From positions 22,742,777 to 22,806,776 of the forward strand of contig JANJXV010000020.1 of assembly GCA_024803745.1 (NCBI GenBank): 64,000 nt of DNA. Reading direction: 5' to 3'. Below are positions 33,837 through 45,314 of the stretch, one piece after another. The position numbers and the translations under genes are program-made. Every line of letters starts with the position of its first letter. The stretch's first letter is position 1. The stretch is from Megascapheus bottae (lineage: Eukaryota > Chordata > Mammalia > Rodentia > Geomyidae). Under the pieces are notes generated by a model, which worked only from the letters and a program-made list of their open reading frames with translations, searched no databases and had not been told where the DNA came from.

Positions 33837-35400
33837 CAGCAGCCTTCTTATCACCTGTGTATTCTCATTTTGTTGAATTCAAAAGTCTCTGCCTCTAGGG
33901 CCTTTCTCTGCTGTGTTTTAATAGATGTGTGACTGAAATAAGACCCAAGTCACTGTTAAATTCTAGATAAAAGTCAGGAAGTGGTAGAATGCCCTCTTTT
34001 CCAAACCAGGCCCCTTTGTCAGAAATTTTACTGAGGATGGGTGTCAAATGTTCACAGGAAGTGATTTTCCCCACAAAGTGATGGATGTGAGGAAAAGCGA
34101 CAGATTCTGCTCCAGTTTTGTGTCTTCTTGTGGAGAGACAACTGGCTGCTCATCTCATTGCAAAGTTCTTGTGTGAAACCAGTGGTTGCCCAGGTTAGGA
34201 GACTGAGACACCTGTAACAGCTCTCCCGCCTGCAGGGCTATGGCTCCCTCTGTGTGCTGGCATTCCCATAAATGTTTTTCTTCTCTGTAGATGTGCCTTA
34301 GAGTACCACCCAGTGCTTCTAGCCAACTCCCCCATGGGTACGTCAAGTCTGTTAAAGACAGACACCTCTACTTCTTTGCTGCTAGCTGCTTTTCACAGCG
34401 GTGCACTGGAGCCTACCAACTCCAGGCTGCCCACCAGATCTTCCACCTTGGCTTAACCTGGTGCCTTAACTTCCTTAGTAAAGGAGTTCACGTCAGAGTC
34501 ATTAGAGTGTTGCAGACATTGGCTTCTTAGTACCCTTGCGTACTTTTACCAGAAAATATGAAAGACACAATCATTCAATGCGTTAACCTTGCTTTATGTT
34601 GTTCTCTGTCACTCCTTTTGTTTATTTGCTGGCTTGCTTTCAAGAGCCAAACTCAGGGGAATGTCATGATGTCACCAAGGCCACTGGGGTGGGATGGGGG
34701 GAATAAAAACAGCTACCCACATTGAATATGTATTGAATATTGACAATGAACGTAGCCTTTTTTCGGGTTCAGATATGACACAAACACAAGCATTTTCTTT
34801 CTATTCCTTTCTATTACCCCTTGTTTTCCCACTTGGGAAGTGGGAAGACTCTTGGATAAACATGGATGAAAATGTCCCTTTGTGTGTTGTGAGTCGTCCA
34901 CTCAGCATGCACATTGGCCTCTGCCGCTAACGGCCTGTTTTCTGGTTCTTGTCACTCCCTAGACTTTTACTGAGAGCTAGCCTACCAGAGAAGAGTCAAG
35001 GGAAAAAAATCTTGTTACCGGGAATGGTCACAACAAATGCCAAGCATAAACGTGGTGATGTGAAGAAAAGTTTCCCAGTGTGTTCTAAAGTCTCATGATC
35101 TGATCTATGTTTGTTTGTTTTTCTTCTGTTTTTATTTTCTTAGAATGACTGAAGGCTTGGATGTGGGCACTCACATTCCTCTGTCTTAAGTTATTTGTAA
35201 TAGCGAATGTGTTGACCTATGCCTTTCTCCTATTGTGTTATGCATTTTATGGCATTTTGTTTAGCATAACTTATCCATATTTTTGTGTACTTGGCTTTTA
35301 AAAGTGTTAGTCACTGTAATCATATAAAATTGAAATTATGTTCTTGACATCTGTCACATAATTTAATAGCACCCATTCCTGATGTATAAAGTTATCTCTC

Positions 35401-35406
35401 AATAAA
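35401..35406 (+). promoter_or_regulatory. PLEKHM3: Candidate distal polyadenylation signal of PLEKHM3
   Basis: AATAAA follows a 400-bp AT/T-rich run. TGAAAATACTATTTAAAGG and a GTGAGAGTG stretch lie downstream. It is the best end-of-transcript candidate in the window. Confidence 0.5.
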
Positions 35407-35561
35407 CAATGGAGATAGCACCTGCTCTTCCTGAAAATACTATTTAAAGGTGAGAGTGAAAGCCCAAATTGAGCAAATTTTAAGTAGGAGTTAAGATGTA
35501 GGTTTGTGGAAAGTAAGCTACTTACTAATCTTTCAGATCTCTCTCAATATCAGTGTCACAG

Positions 35562-35890
35562 ATGGAGCAGGACACTTGAGGCTCACACCTGTCATCCTAT
35601 TACACTCAAGAGGTTGAGATCTGAGGATCACAAACTGAAACGAGTCCAGGCAAGAAACTACATAAGACTCTTCAATTAACCACAGGGAAAAAAAAAAAAA
35701 GCTGGAAGTAGTGCTGTGACCCAAGTAGCTAGCCTTGACTGAAAAAGCTAAGGGATAGCACTCAGGCCCTGAATTCAAGCCCCAGAAGTGGTGCTGTGGC
35801 TTAGAGTGATAGAGCACTAGCCTTGAGCAAAAGAGCTTAAGGACAGCACCTAGGCCCTGTGTTTAAGCCCACGACTAACCAAACAAACAA
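35562..35890 (+). mobile_element. B1-headed SINE with two right monomers (trimeric)
   Basis: A head (CTCACACCTGTCATCCTATT) is followed by two right monomers: 35701-35785, starting GCTGGAAGTAGTGCTGTGAC, and 35786-35877, starting AGAAGTGGTGCTGTGGCTTA. Each has its own TTCAAGCCC- or TTTAAGCCC-type B-box-like end. Confidence 0.82.
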
Positions 35891-36883
35891 ATATACGAAA
35901 ACTCAGAAAAAGATACCCGCGTTGTATCGTGATCTTATTTGGTGCATCAAGGCTTCACTCTATTCTGTTCAGAAACAAAATTACTGAAGCATATGGGCTG
36001 CCTATTCTGCTAAAGCTCTGCCCGGGCCTTGTCCCTCTTCACCTCCCCTCCTCTACACTCTCCAAATTAGGCAGTGCCAGCAGTGAGCACTAGGCAGAGG
36101 CACTGGGCATTCCTGAAGACCAGCTTTGGGAAGGAGGAAGGAGAACAGAGTGAGACATCTGTGTTCCTGACAGCCAAGAAGTGACTGGAAACAGTGCAGC
36201 TCCCTTGTACCTGGATGGGCGCGTGGCCCTCCACAATTGCAACCACTCCCCCCTTGGAGCCTTTCGGGAGCACCATTTAAATTCACCTTTGCAAAGAAGG
36301 ACATTGAAAAGAGATTAGAAGAGGTACTTCTGGCAAACATTTACCAAGGGTGAACCCTGAGCCTTATTCCCTAAGACACACCCCGACCTCGACCACACAC
36401 ACCCTGCCTCTTCTGCCCCACCTGAAGGAAACCAGCCCACATTCACTCCTTCCCAGGAGCAACTGGACTTCATCCTCACAGGAGACCTGCCCTACAGTTA
36501 ATGTTTCACTGTGACACCCTGGACATACCATTTAGGCAGAGCCCAACTGCAGCAGACTCACAGGATAGCTTAGCTTTCCCCTGGTCATAGTAATACGAGT
36601 GGCAGGAAGTGTGGGCGCCATCCAAGAGAAGATCCATAGAGCCGTAGAGATGTCACATGGTGGACCAGCATCTTCCCATCTTCAAAAGATGGCCATTTGA
36701 TTCTCCAATAATTGTTTTCTTGTTTCAGCTTTTGATGATGACTGAAGAACATGGCTTCAATCAGAGATTTCCACATTAGAAACACAAACATAACAGCAGA
36801 CCATCAGGTATTGTCATAGATAACTGGATCAAAATCTTTCTGAACGGAGCCTCAGTATTATCTTTTCTCAAGCTGCCTTGGCA
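35891..36883. other. Intergenic DNA, unassigned
   Basis: No repeat or gene recognised. It follows the proposed PLEKHM3 transcript end. Confidence 0.45.
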
Positions 36884-36953
36884 GGGGTTGGGGACATATC
36901 TTAGTAGTAAAGCACTTGGCTAGCAAATGCAGGGCTTGGGTCTCAAGTGCATA

Positions 36954-36954
<1 letters not shown>
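36884..36954 (+). mobile_element. ID-type SINE (simple tRNA-Ala-like)
   Basis: GGGGTTGGGGACATATCTTAG, TAGTAAAGCACTTGGCTAGC and GGGTCTCAAGTGC match a classic ID monomer, without a Geo right half. A CA repeat follows in the tail position. Confidence 0.75.

Positions 36955-36991
<37 letters not shown>
36955..36991. repeat. (CA)18 microsatellite
   Basis: CA run directly after the ID element, probably grown from its tail. Confidence 0.95.
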
Positions 36992-36993
<2 letters not shown>

Positions 36994-37021
36994 CAAATGT
37001 ATCCTAAAGGTTAAGGACAAG

Positions 37022-37126
37022 TAGCTTGCCAGGAACAATGGCTCACGCCTGTAATTCCAGCAGCTCTAAAGGAGAACAGTAAGATAACAGTTCCGAAACA
37101 GCTCCAGGTAAATTAGACAAAACCTT
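37022..37126 (+). mobile_element. B1-like SINE, interrupted by IDL-Geo
   Basis: GGAACAATGGCTCACGCCTG, then TAATTCCAGCAGCTCTAAAG and ACAGTTCCGAAACAGCTCC. The antisense IDL-Geo begins just after AGACAAAACC. Confidence 0.65.
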
Positions 37127-37343
37127 TTTCTTTTTTCTTTTTTTTTCTTTTTTTTTTTTTTTTTTTGCCAGTCCCTAGTTCAGGGCCTGAGCACTGTCCT
37201 TGGGTTTCCTCAAGACTAGAGCTCTACCACTTGAGACACAGCACCACTTCTGGCTTTTGCTATGTATGTGAAAGCGAGGAATCAAACCCAGGGCTTCATA
37301 CATGCTAGGCAGGCACTCTACCACTAGGCCAAACTCCTAGCCC
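37127..37343 (-). mobile_element. IDL-Geo-type SINE (antisense)
   Basis: A T/C tail complement, then GCCAGTCCCTAGTTCAGGGC to GCCAAACTCCTAGCCCC; full dimer. Confidence 0.86.
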
Positions 37344-37365
37344 CAGAGACACCATCTGAACCAAT

Positions 37366-37545
37366 AAACCAGACCTCACGAGGCACACACCTGTGATCAC
37401 TGCTACAGGAGAGCTGTGAGTAGGAGGGTCGCAGTTAAAGACCAGCTGAAGCAAAGGCCTAGACATGCTGCTCAAATGACACAACACGCGCCTGAGAATC
37501 AAGGCTGACTTCAAGCCACAATACCACCAAAGAAAACAAAACCAA
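37366..37545 (+). mobile_element. Old B1-headed SINE
   Basis: ACGAGGCACACACCTGTGAT, GTCGCAGTTAAAGACCAGCT and GCTGACTTCAAGCCACAATA: a diverged dimeric copy. Confidence 0.6.
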
Positions 37546-39660
37546 ACAATAAAAATATACTGTCTTTGCAATACATGATAAATATTAACCCACAGATACA
37601 TATGGGCCACAGTGAGGCGGTGGCAGTGCCTGCAGATGGTCTGACGGGTGTATGTAGGCTCCCCTCTTCCTGGCACACACACGGACACACACACACACAC
37701 GCACACACACAGAGCTGGTACTTTGGAACTTGCTGCCCACAGACTGCAATCATTTTCATAAAACCTTACCTTTACCCTCCCTTTATCCCCTTGCAGGGTG
37801 TGGCCAGCATCTGTGTATCAGGTCTATACCATCTCCAGAGGGATGGTGACCAGGAATACCATAGCTGCCAGTTGCTGTGCTGGTTTCTTCTGCTGTGGTT
37901 GATCCGCACACACCTGTGTGCAGACACGGCGACTCAATGATTGGGCCTATCATCACTCGGGAGGAGGATGTTTAAAATGGAAACTTGGGGAGGGTGCTTT
38001 TTTGCCCAGAAAAGGTCAAAAAATTCCATCCATGTCTAGAATCTTTTGAATTCCAAAAGAAGCAGCAGGTTTTAAAACAAAACAGTTCTTCTGAATCCAG
38101 GCACTGGTTGCAACTGATGAGTTTTTTTAAATTTATTATTATTATTTTACCTAAACTGCCAGTTACAGGTGAAAGGAAACAGAAAAACAAGAGCTCTGTC
38201 TCTCCCCTTTATGAAGTCAGCTACTTAACTTGAATAAGTTAGCTCTCACTTGGCAGAGCACTTCCACAAAGAGCTCAGAGCCTCTTGGCAAAGATGCAGC
38301 AGCTTGAGGGTACATCACTGGAGGAAGCAGGCATCAGGGGCCATGAACTTGGGACTAGCAGTGCCTTCTCTGGAACCTCTCCAGCACAGGGCACACTGGT
38401 GGTTGGGAGAGCAAATGTTTTAAATTTACTTTTATTCTTGTATGAGATTCTGATTAAGGCAAAGCATTCTTCCTCCAGACTAGCAAAAGTCCATGATACA
38501 TACTAGCCAAGAAACACCAAGCCAAACACACCCAACAGGAAAACAGAGTTCCTTCTCCCCCATTTGCATCTCTTCCCTCATAACCTAGAAATGTTCAGCC
38601 AGAAAAACAAATGGCCCCCACAGCAGAGCAGATAGAAATTCAAATTTGTGTACACTGACATCTAGTTTACCTGGACACAGGAAAGTACATTACTCCTCCA
38701 TTTTTATTGCGTATTCCTCCTTAAGAGCTATTGGTTTTAAACAAATCAGCATGAGTTCATGAGTTCATACAATATTTCAGAACCTGCCACACAACCCTAA
38801 ACAGCTGCCCTGCTGCTCTGAGGAAAATTCCTCCAGCCTTTGTCCAGACTCTTCCAATATGGTCTGTTGTCCTGAGGCTGAAGAGCTGCTATTAGCACAG
38901 TAATTTTTCCAAATGAACATTGAGCTAAATTAGCTCAAATGTATAAAGGAACATCTCTCACTGTGTTATGGAAAATTGCCTCCCAAATTACAAGACTATA
39001 CAAAGCACATATTAATTCTGAGCCCAAGGACATCGAAATTGCCTTAGATTCATGCTGCATTATGGTGAGACACTCTTAATGTCAGGCTCCAAGGAGATCA
39101 CAAGTGCATGCTGTTATGAAAATAAACCTGAATTTTTCTCCATTAGGATCGCACACACCAAAGTCCAGATAGTGGTGTTTTTCTCTTAAGATTCAAGCAT
39201 TTTTTGCAGAAAAAATAAATAAATTCTAATTGCACAGGCACAGAGTGAGTTTGAATTCTAAACTAGCTTGACCTCTTTAAATGGCTTCCTCACTGCTACC
39301 GATAAGTGAGGCCAGCTAGAAAGTTGCTGATGGCAGCCACAGCTAAGGCCCAAAAGAGATGCCTGGCATCTATAGATCTATAGATCGCACCAAAACAGCT
39401 CCCACTCAAGCACATCCAAGTCCATGACAAGGTAAAGGGGAAAACAGAGGTCAGGTACCCTCTAAAGATGATGCCATGGATGCATATATGTCAGCAGATA
39501 GCCCGACAGAAGAGGGGCTCTGGAAAAGTAGTCCTACCAAAAGCAGCCCTGAACTACTCCCCGGGACATCCAAACAGTCCGGTCACATGCTCTCAGCTGA
39601 TCAAAGAACACTTAAAGATCCTCATTTTTATGTTTGTTTTTCTCAAATGTGGAACTTTAA
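37546..39660. other. Intergenic DNA, mostly repeat-free
   Basis: Contains a CA/CG-rich microsatellite at 37674-37712 and otherwise no recognised repeat. The AT-rich 38880-39140 segment has the look of conserved non-coding DNA; this is an impression only. Confidence 0.45.
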
Positions 39661-39992
39661 AAAAAATTATTGTAGGGGTAATGTATAGAGGGGTTCCAGT
39701 TACATTTGCCAGGTAGTAGGTGCATTACTTCTCATACATTGATACCCCTTCTCATGTTTTTGTCCCCATTTCCCTGCCCTCACTCCCTCCCAATCATCTT
39801 GTTTTCCCCCCTTCCCTTTCCTATTTCAAATAAACAAATAAATGTATAGAGTATACCAGGTAACAAAGTGAAATGCAATAACAATATAAGAAGGACAACA
39901 AAAGAGAAGAGAAATAACATAGTATATTAAGAACAACAATCGCACAAGATAAAGCTCTTGTTTCCGTATCCTAGAGATCCTTTCAGTGTTTT
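39661..39992 (-). mobile_element. LINE-1 3' end (antisense)
   Basis: TTACATTTGCCAGGTAGTAG, TTGATACCCCTTCTCATG, AGTATACCAGGTAACAAAGTG and CCGTATCCTAGAGATCCTTT parallel the 3' end of the larger L1 at 48000-48290. Confidence 0.78.
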
Positions 39993-40002
39993 AAAAGGAG
40001 TG

Positions 40003-40236
40003 TATGCCAGTACTATGGCTTGAACTCATAGCTTCACACATTTAGCTTGCTTGTTCACAACGAATGTGCTACTTGAGCCATGTTCCTAGTCCAGCATTTT
40101 GCTGGTTTTTGGAGATAACTTTGCTGATTATTGGAGATAATATGAATTTTCTACCTGGGCTGGCTTTGAACTAGGATCCTCTAATCTCAGCCTCCTGAGG
40201 AGCGAGGATCCCTGGCATGATTTAACACCCAGCTGC
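40003..40236 (-). mobile_element. B1-headed dimeric SINE (antisense), old copy
   Basis: GCCAGTACTATGGCTTGAAC, GGCTGGCTTTGAACTAGGAT and ATCTCAGCCTCCTGAGGAGC. GGAGATAA and neighbouring bases are repeated internally. Confidence 0.72.
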
Positions 40237-41664
40237 ACACTCGGTAGTTTGTATGCCAGGCTAGTGCTGTGCCACTGTTCCTCAACCCTGCCACATACTT
40301 CTCTCTGGAGGAAATATTATGCCACAAATTCCAGATATCATCATGTTCTATCCCCACATGCCCCTGGATATCCTAAGATCTTTTTAGGATTATAATGCCA
40401 TGGTACACTTAGGAAAATGCATGGCAATACTTCAGTATCACCTCAGTTCCAAATCATATTTATTTAATGGGTTCAAGAATATGTTTTGGAGTAATCAGTA
40501 TTTTTAAGAGATGAAAATAAGAAAATGATGTATCCCACCTGAAGACCATAAAGGGCTGCAGTACCTCCCTAGCATTCTTCTAAAAGGAAGAGACTCTCCT
40601 TTCCTTGTCCTTGCAGTTTCCCTTTCCAAGTAGTCCTGGTGGCCTGTGAATCAAAGCTCCCTCCCCTCCTTTCAGGACAGAAGCAGTGCCTCTACTGAGT
40701 CATTGAGAACTTGAATCCTGGGACACCAGCTCTATCCATGGGATGGAGCTCCTGGAAGAGGTCATCCAGTAGTTCCTGCTCCCCGGAAACTGTCCTGAGT
40801 TCTGGAAAGCTTGACTTTTATTTTAATTCCTTACAAGCAGGAAATAAGTGGATTTTGGCTTTAACCATAGCAAGCTTCTGAACCCAACCGCTTTCCTGTA
40901 CTTCCGCCTGCGTCTGCATTCGCAGGTGTATCCAGGCTTGTGCAGAACCCTCCCAGGGCTCCTCCATTTCTGCTCAGAGTGGAAAGAAAGCTTTCTCTTC
41001 TGGAGAACTGAGGCTTCTTCAGCTATTACCTCACCTACATGACGACAGTGACTTACTAAGGGTGCTAGGTAACTTGACTCCCTGCAAGCAAAGGCCAGAA
41101 TTACAAGGGGACCTCACAGAGTTGCATAGAAAAGGAACACCAGGTACAAAGGCTTCTTCTGCCTATTCCCTGACACAGAGCAGAGCTTCAAGCATGAGGT
41201 CTTGAACCAACACCCTAGTCCTCGTGACAGATTCCTGCACTCCTGCCCTGTTCCCAGCATTTCCCCCGTAAGACCTGCAAGAGCTTTTTATTTTCTTCCT
41301 CTATTGGCTGAGGATTTCGATTTAAAGTACTGGACATTTATGAAATGAAAAGCCCAAGCATCTGTCACACAGACAGAAGGATTCTCCAAGATCCTCCAAA
41401 TAAAAGAATCTGTCCAGATAGTTTCTAGAAGATGTCATTGTTTGCAGGGTGGTTAAGTGCATAGCGGTCAGTTTTATTTTTCCCTGCATTAGATATAAAT
41501 GACTATTTGATTAAGGTTGCTATTTAAAACAATCAAGAGCCTAAGATTATCTATCATTATGGTTAAAACTTTAAACTTTAATTTTCTTTTTATAAAATCA
41601 TGGTCTCAGGTCACAAAAAGACAGAGATAATGAGAGGAGTGGAATTCCTTCACATTCCTGGGAT
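40237..41664. other. Intergenic DNA, unassigned
   Basis: No repeats or gene recognised. The AT-rich stretch 41440-41600 with homeodomain-like cores lies at its end. Confidence 0.45.
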
Positions 41665-41845
41665 CTGTGCACTCCATGGCTCTTAAACTGCGGTGCCTGG
41701 ACCAGCAGCATAGATGAGATGTCAGATAGAAATGTGTTGAAATGCACATACTCAGGTCTCATCTAGACCTCTGGCACTCTGAGAGGAGAGCTCGGGGATC
41801 TGTTTTCAAATACTCCATCCATACCCAGGGTTGTGACACTGGCTG
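41665..41845. mobile_element. MER20-like hAT DNA transposon remnant
   Basis: GGCTCTTAAACTGCGGTGCC, GGACCAGCAGCATAGATGAG, AGAAATGTGTTGAAATGCAC and GGGGATCTGTTTTCAAATAC follow the order of MER20/Charlie-type consensus sequences. Diverged. Confidence 0.6.
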
Positions 41846-41854
41846 AATTGGCTC

Positions 41855-42335
41855 CTCTATGATGGCCAACCTTGACTGGCTAGAGAAGAACATAACAGAT
41901 TAGTAAAGCACACTTTTGGGTGGTGTCCACTGAGGTGTAACCAGAGAAGATTTGCTAAGCGGGGGAAGGGGAGGCTGTCACTGAATGTAGGTGGGCACTA
42001 ATAGGCTGAGGTCTACAGAACAGAAGGGGAAGGAGGAGGAAACCTGTTTGTGCAGGCATTCCCTCTCTCCTTCCCTCCCGCCATCCACCTCTTTCTTCCC
42101 ACCTGGCTGCCCTGAGGTAAGCAGCTCTGCTCCAATATAATGAGGAGGAGGAGGAGGAGGAGGACGACGACGACGACGACGACGACAGCAACAACGATGA
42201 CGACGATGAGCTAATTTACCACATACCTGAAATGATGGCTACAAGCAACCATGGACTGAGACTGCTAAAACCAGGAGCCAAAATAAATCTTCCTTTCAAA
42301 TTGTTATTTGTAGGTATTGTGTCATGGAATAGTCT
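41855..42335 (+). mobile_element. LTR-like or mammal-wide repeat remnant with embedded triplet repeat
   Basis: GATGGCCAACCTTGACTGGC at the start and CCAAAATAAATCTTCCTTTC, then TTGTTATTTGTAGGTATTGTG at the end, match a common rodent interspersed repeat whose 3' end reads ccaaaataaa...cttcctt...ttgtcaggtattttgtca. I think of it as an ERVL/MaLR-type LTR but am not sure of the family name. No coding potential. Confidence 0.5.
42141..42210. repeat. Compound (GAG)n(GAC)n triplet microsatellite
   Basis: About seven GAG/GGA units switch to about eight GAC units, then decay into GCAACAACGATGACGACGATGAG. Confidence 0.93.
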
Positions 42336-42672
42336 GTCCCAGGACCCTGTACCAGTGTTCTGGGTAATGTCCTGAGCCCGGGAACACCTCCCAGGAGGGC
42401 ACATTTGGGGTTGTCCTGGGAAGTTGAGTCATTACATGTAAAAGAAAGGTGAAGGCTAGAACCAGGTGGCTCCCAACCATAAGAACTCCTAAAACTCCCC
42501 AGGCTGCCATTTGCCTTTGCCTCCTTTCCAGGTCCTGTTTAGGACAGTGTTAAATGTCTCCATAGCTTTCCACATTCTACTGTGTGTCCTGACTGCATAC
42601 TGTCCCTGTGCTGAATGACAAAACTCTTCCTCTTCCCTTGCCCTTCAGAAATGTAGATAAATTGGGGACCTC

Positions 42673-42906
42673 AAAGTTGGGTGTGGTGGCTCACACTTGT
42701 TTTCCTAGCTACTCAGGAGGCTGAGATCTGAGGATCGAGGTTCAAAGCCAACCTGGACACTAAAGTCTATGAGACTCTTACCTCCTCTTAACTCCCAGAG
42801 AATGGGAAGTGGTGTTGTGGCTCAAGGGGTAGGACCGTAGCCTTAAGCTCAAGAGCTCAGGAACAATGCCCAGGCCTAGAGTTCAAGTTCCACAACTGAA
42901 AAAAAA
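42673..42906 (+). mobile_element. B1-headed dimeric SINE
   Basis: GGGTGTGGTGGCTCACACTT, GAGATCTGAGGATCGAGGTT and GTGTTGTGGCTCAAGGGGTA to AGTTCAAGTTCCACAACTG. The 5' end is strikingly 7SL/Alu-like. Confidence 0.87.
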
Positions 42907-44521
42907 TTGAGGACCACATCTTAACACCTCTCCCCCAGGGCTCTCAGACTTCTTTCTTCCAGCCTCACCTTCTCCTCCATCAGTGAGTAGCAACCAGAAG
43001 CCTTGGGCATGTTAGCGGCTCCTCTGTTTCCCTCCATCCAGAGTTGTTGCAGAGGGCTAATGTTCACACCACGTGTTGGCCTCCCCACCAGGGCCCAGAG
43101 CTGGCTGCAGCAAAAAACTTTCTGGACATAGATTTTATAAAACATTCTTTTCTCCTTCTTTTTGCTTACTGATTTAGAAAGCCTTGCACAGAGGTCTGGG
43201 CCCCCTCTGTGTATCTTTTCCTCTGTCTACCAGGAACCTGGGCCTCCCGTCCTCCTCCTCCTCCTCCTTCTCTCTTTTTATTTCCATGGCTCCCTGATTG
43301 GAAAAGAGGGGGGCCCCCTTTCTTCCTCCTCAACTCCACAATTGTCACCACCAATTAGTGCATTGTTTGGGCACACAATGGCGTTACTGTAGCCAGTGGA
43401 ACCGCAGGGCTTTGTGCTTCTCCACCCGGCCATGGGGGCAGTCAAGTTTCATTTAGAGACTTAAAACACACAACTCCAGAAGAAAAATGCTACCAGACAA
43501 AAAAAGAAAAAAGCCAGGGAAAGGGATGGGGAGGAGAGAAGGAGCACAAAAATACAAGCAGAAAAAGGAAAGTGGAGATGGAAATGAAGGAAAATAAAGT
43601 CAATGGCAAATAATGTTTAAAGAAAGAAGAAAAAAATATCTGCTATTCAGGAGTTAAGCCTAGCTTGTGTAAAGACTACATACTAGCATCCCCGCTCTGA
43701 ACACAAAAAGGACTTGAGCTTAACAGTAATTAGTGGTGTGATTGTGCTTAGAAATACTGTGTCTTTAGAGGATTTTTTTTCCCTAACTTCTCCCCCCCCC
43801 CCGCCGACCCCCGTCTTCACCAATAAAGAGGATAAGGGGGAAAAGGTAGGGGCTGAAGAAGGAAAAGGGGACCTGCCAGCCACCTCCCCCCAGCAGTCTG
43901 GGATGGGGACAACTGGGCCTTTCTCCTTGACAGGTAAATTGGATTTTATTGTCTAAAGCTTGTAACTAATTATAGAGGAGTTTTTTTTTCTGTAAGAAGG
44001 TGACATATTCATGCGTTTTAGAGTCAGTGTGTTATGTGTTTCAAACACCTTTCAAGCAGCCTGCTCCTTTCTGCAGCCCAGAATATGGCCCTAGAGGTCC
44101 AGACTTCCCATCCAGAGGCGATAGAGGCTGGGATTTTTTGGGTGGGGGGAGTCGGGGGAGGTGAACCCATGGTATCTCCTTTGCATGTAAACCCATGGCA
44201 TCTGCATATGGTTCAGACATCCACGTAGCACCTGGAGCTGTGGTACCACCACCCTCCTAGAATTTTTCCTCTGTCTTCCTCCTCCCCATCAATACAACTA
44301 TCAGATGTGTTTCCTGTGCCTCACTGCGCACAGTACAAAGGATGTTCAATGGAACAAATATTCTAAAGTTGTCTGGGCTGGTGGACACCCACTTTATCCT
44401 TCTTCTCACTCTCGACCTGCCCCCCTACCAACCCTCCACTTTCTGGAAAATACAGAGCCTCCTCACCAAGACAGATTTATCAAACAGGAGTGAATCATGT
44501 GTTTCCTTAAAAAAAAAAAAA
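42907..44521. other. Intergenic, repeat-poor stretch; candidate regulatory DNA
   Basis: No transposon recognised for 1.6 kb. It contains a (CCT)n run (43248), a C-run (43791) and several TAATTA/ATTAGT motifs (43352, 43726, 43969). The density of homeodomain-type cores and absence of repeats make it a candidate enhancer region. Confidence 0.4.
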
Positions 44522-44523
44522 AT

Positions 44524-44760
44524 CAGAGACCAGTGCCAGCGGCTCACTTGTATAATCTTAGCTCCTCAGAAGGATGAGATCTGAGGACTGCAGTTTGAAG
44601 CTATCCCAAGCAGTAAAGTTCATGCGCCCCTTGTCTCCAATTAACCAGCAAAAAGCCATAAGTGGTGTCATGGCTCAAGTGGTAGAGTGTTATCCTTGAG
44701 CAAAAAGGCTTAGGGGAAATGCCCAGGCGCTGAGTTCAAGCCCCAGGGACAGTACAAAAT
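44524..44760 (+). mobile_element. B1-headed dimeric SINE
   Basis: CCAGTGCCAGCGGCTCACTT, GTCTCCAATTAACCAGC and GTCATGGCTCAAGTGGTAGA to GTTCAAGCCCCAGGGACAG. The tail grades into the GGAA repeat. Confidence 0.84.
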
Positions 44761-44893
44761 GAAAGGAAGAAAGGAAGGAAACAAGAAAAAAAAAAACAAA
44801 AGAAAGGAAGGGAAAGAAGAAAGGAAGGAAGGGAGGAAGGAAGGAAGGAAGGAAGGAAGGAAGGAAGGAAGGAAGGAAGGAAGGAAGGAAGGA
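44761..44893. repeat. (GGAA)n / GAAG-rich microsatellite
   Basis: Purine tract with about 17 clean GGAA units at 44824-44893, grown from the tail of the preceding SINE. Confidence 0.93.
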
Positions 44894-45307
44894 GAATAAG
44901 AGAAACATACAGCCAGTTTAAAGTCACACCTACTTCCATTCATTTACCCCAGTCTTTCTCCTGGGATGAGACAGCAAACAGATCCTCACAAAATACCAGC
45001 ATCTTGGTATTGTGATACCTCCCCATCAGGAGCTCATTTATCTTCTGCATAAATTATTCTATGGCAAAGAACAATCTAAGACAGCTTGCAAAAATGATGG
45101 ACACTCACTCTCCCTTCACATTCCTCGTATACCAACCTGCCTAGAGTTCTCCAAAGTTTTTGGTAGCTCCATTTTGAACATTCCTTTACCCACTTGTCTA
45201 TTTGCAAAGTTCTAATCACCCTTTAAAACTTTGCTTAAAGAATCAACCCTGATTCCCTGCTCCAACTAATGTATTGCCCTTGGCCAGTGTACACTCTGGC
45301 TTAATAT
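44894..45307. other. Intergenic DNA, unassigned
   Basis: No feature recognised. Confidence 0.45.
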
Positions 45308-45314
45308 AGCTCAT

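Larger units (their letters stand above)
29527..35425 (+). other. PLEKHM3: PLEKHM3 3' untranslated region (proposed extent)
   Basis: The UTR start is fixed by the TGA. The end is inferred from an AATAAA at 35401 that closes an AT-rich, T-rich stretch (34940-35420) with the look of a mammalian 3' UTR end. About 5.9 kb would be long but not unusual for this gene type. It contains an AU-rich element, CT and CA repeats, a B1 (30711) and an antisense SINE (33657). Other unassigned sequence, including 31600-33650 and 33840-35400, shows no ORF of note. Confidence 0.55.

Noticed and set aside
36955..37712. CA-rich region considered as Z-DNA or origin-like structure
   Set aside because: Ordinary CA microsatellites common throughout the window; nothing else supports a special role.
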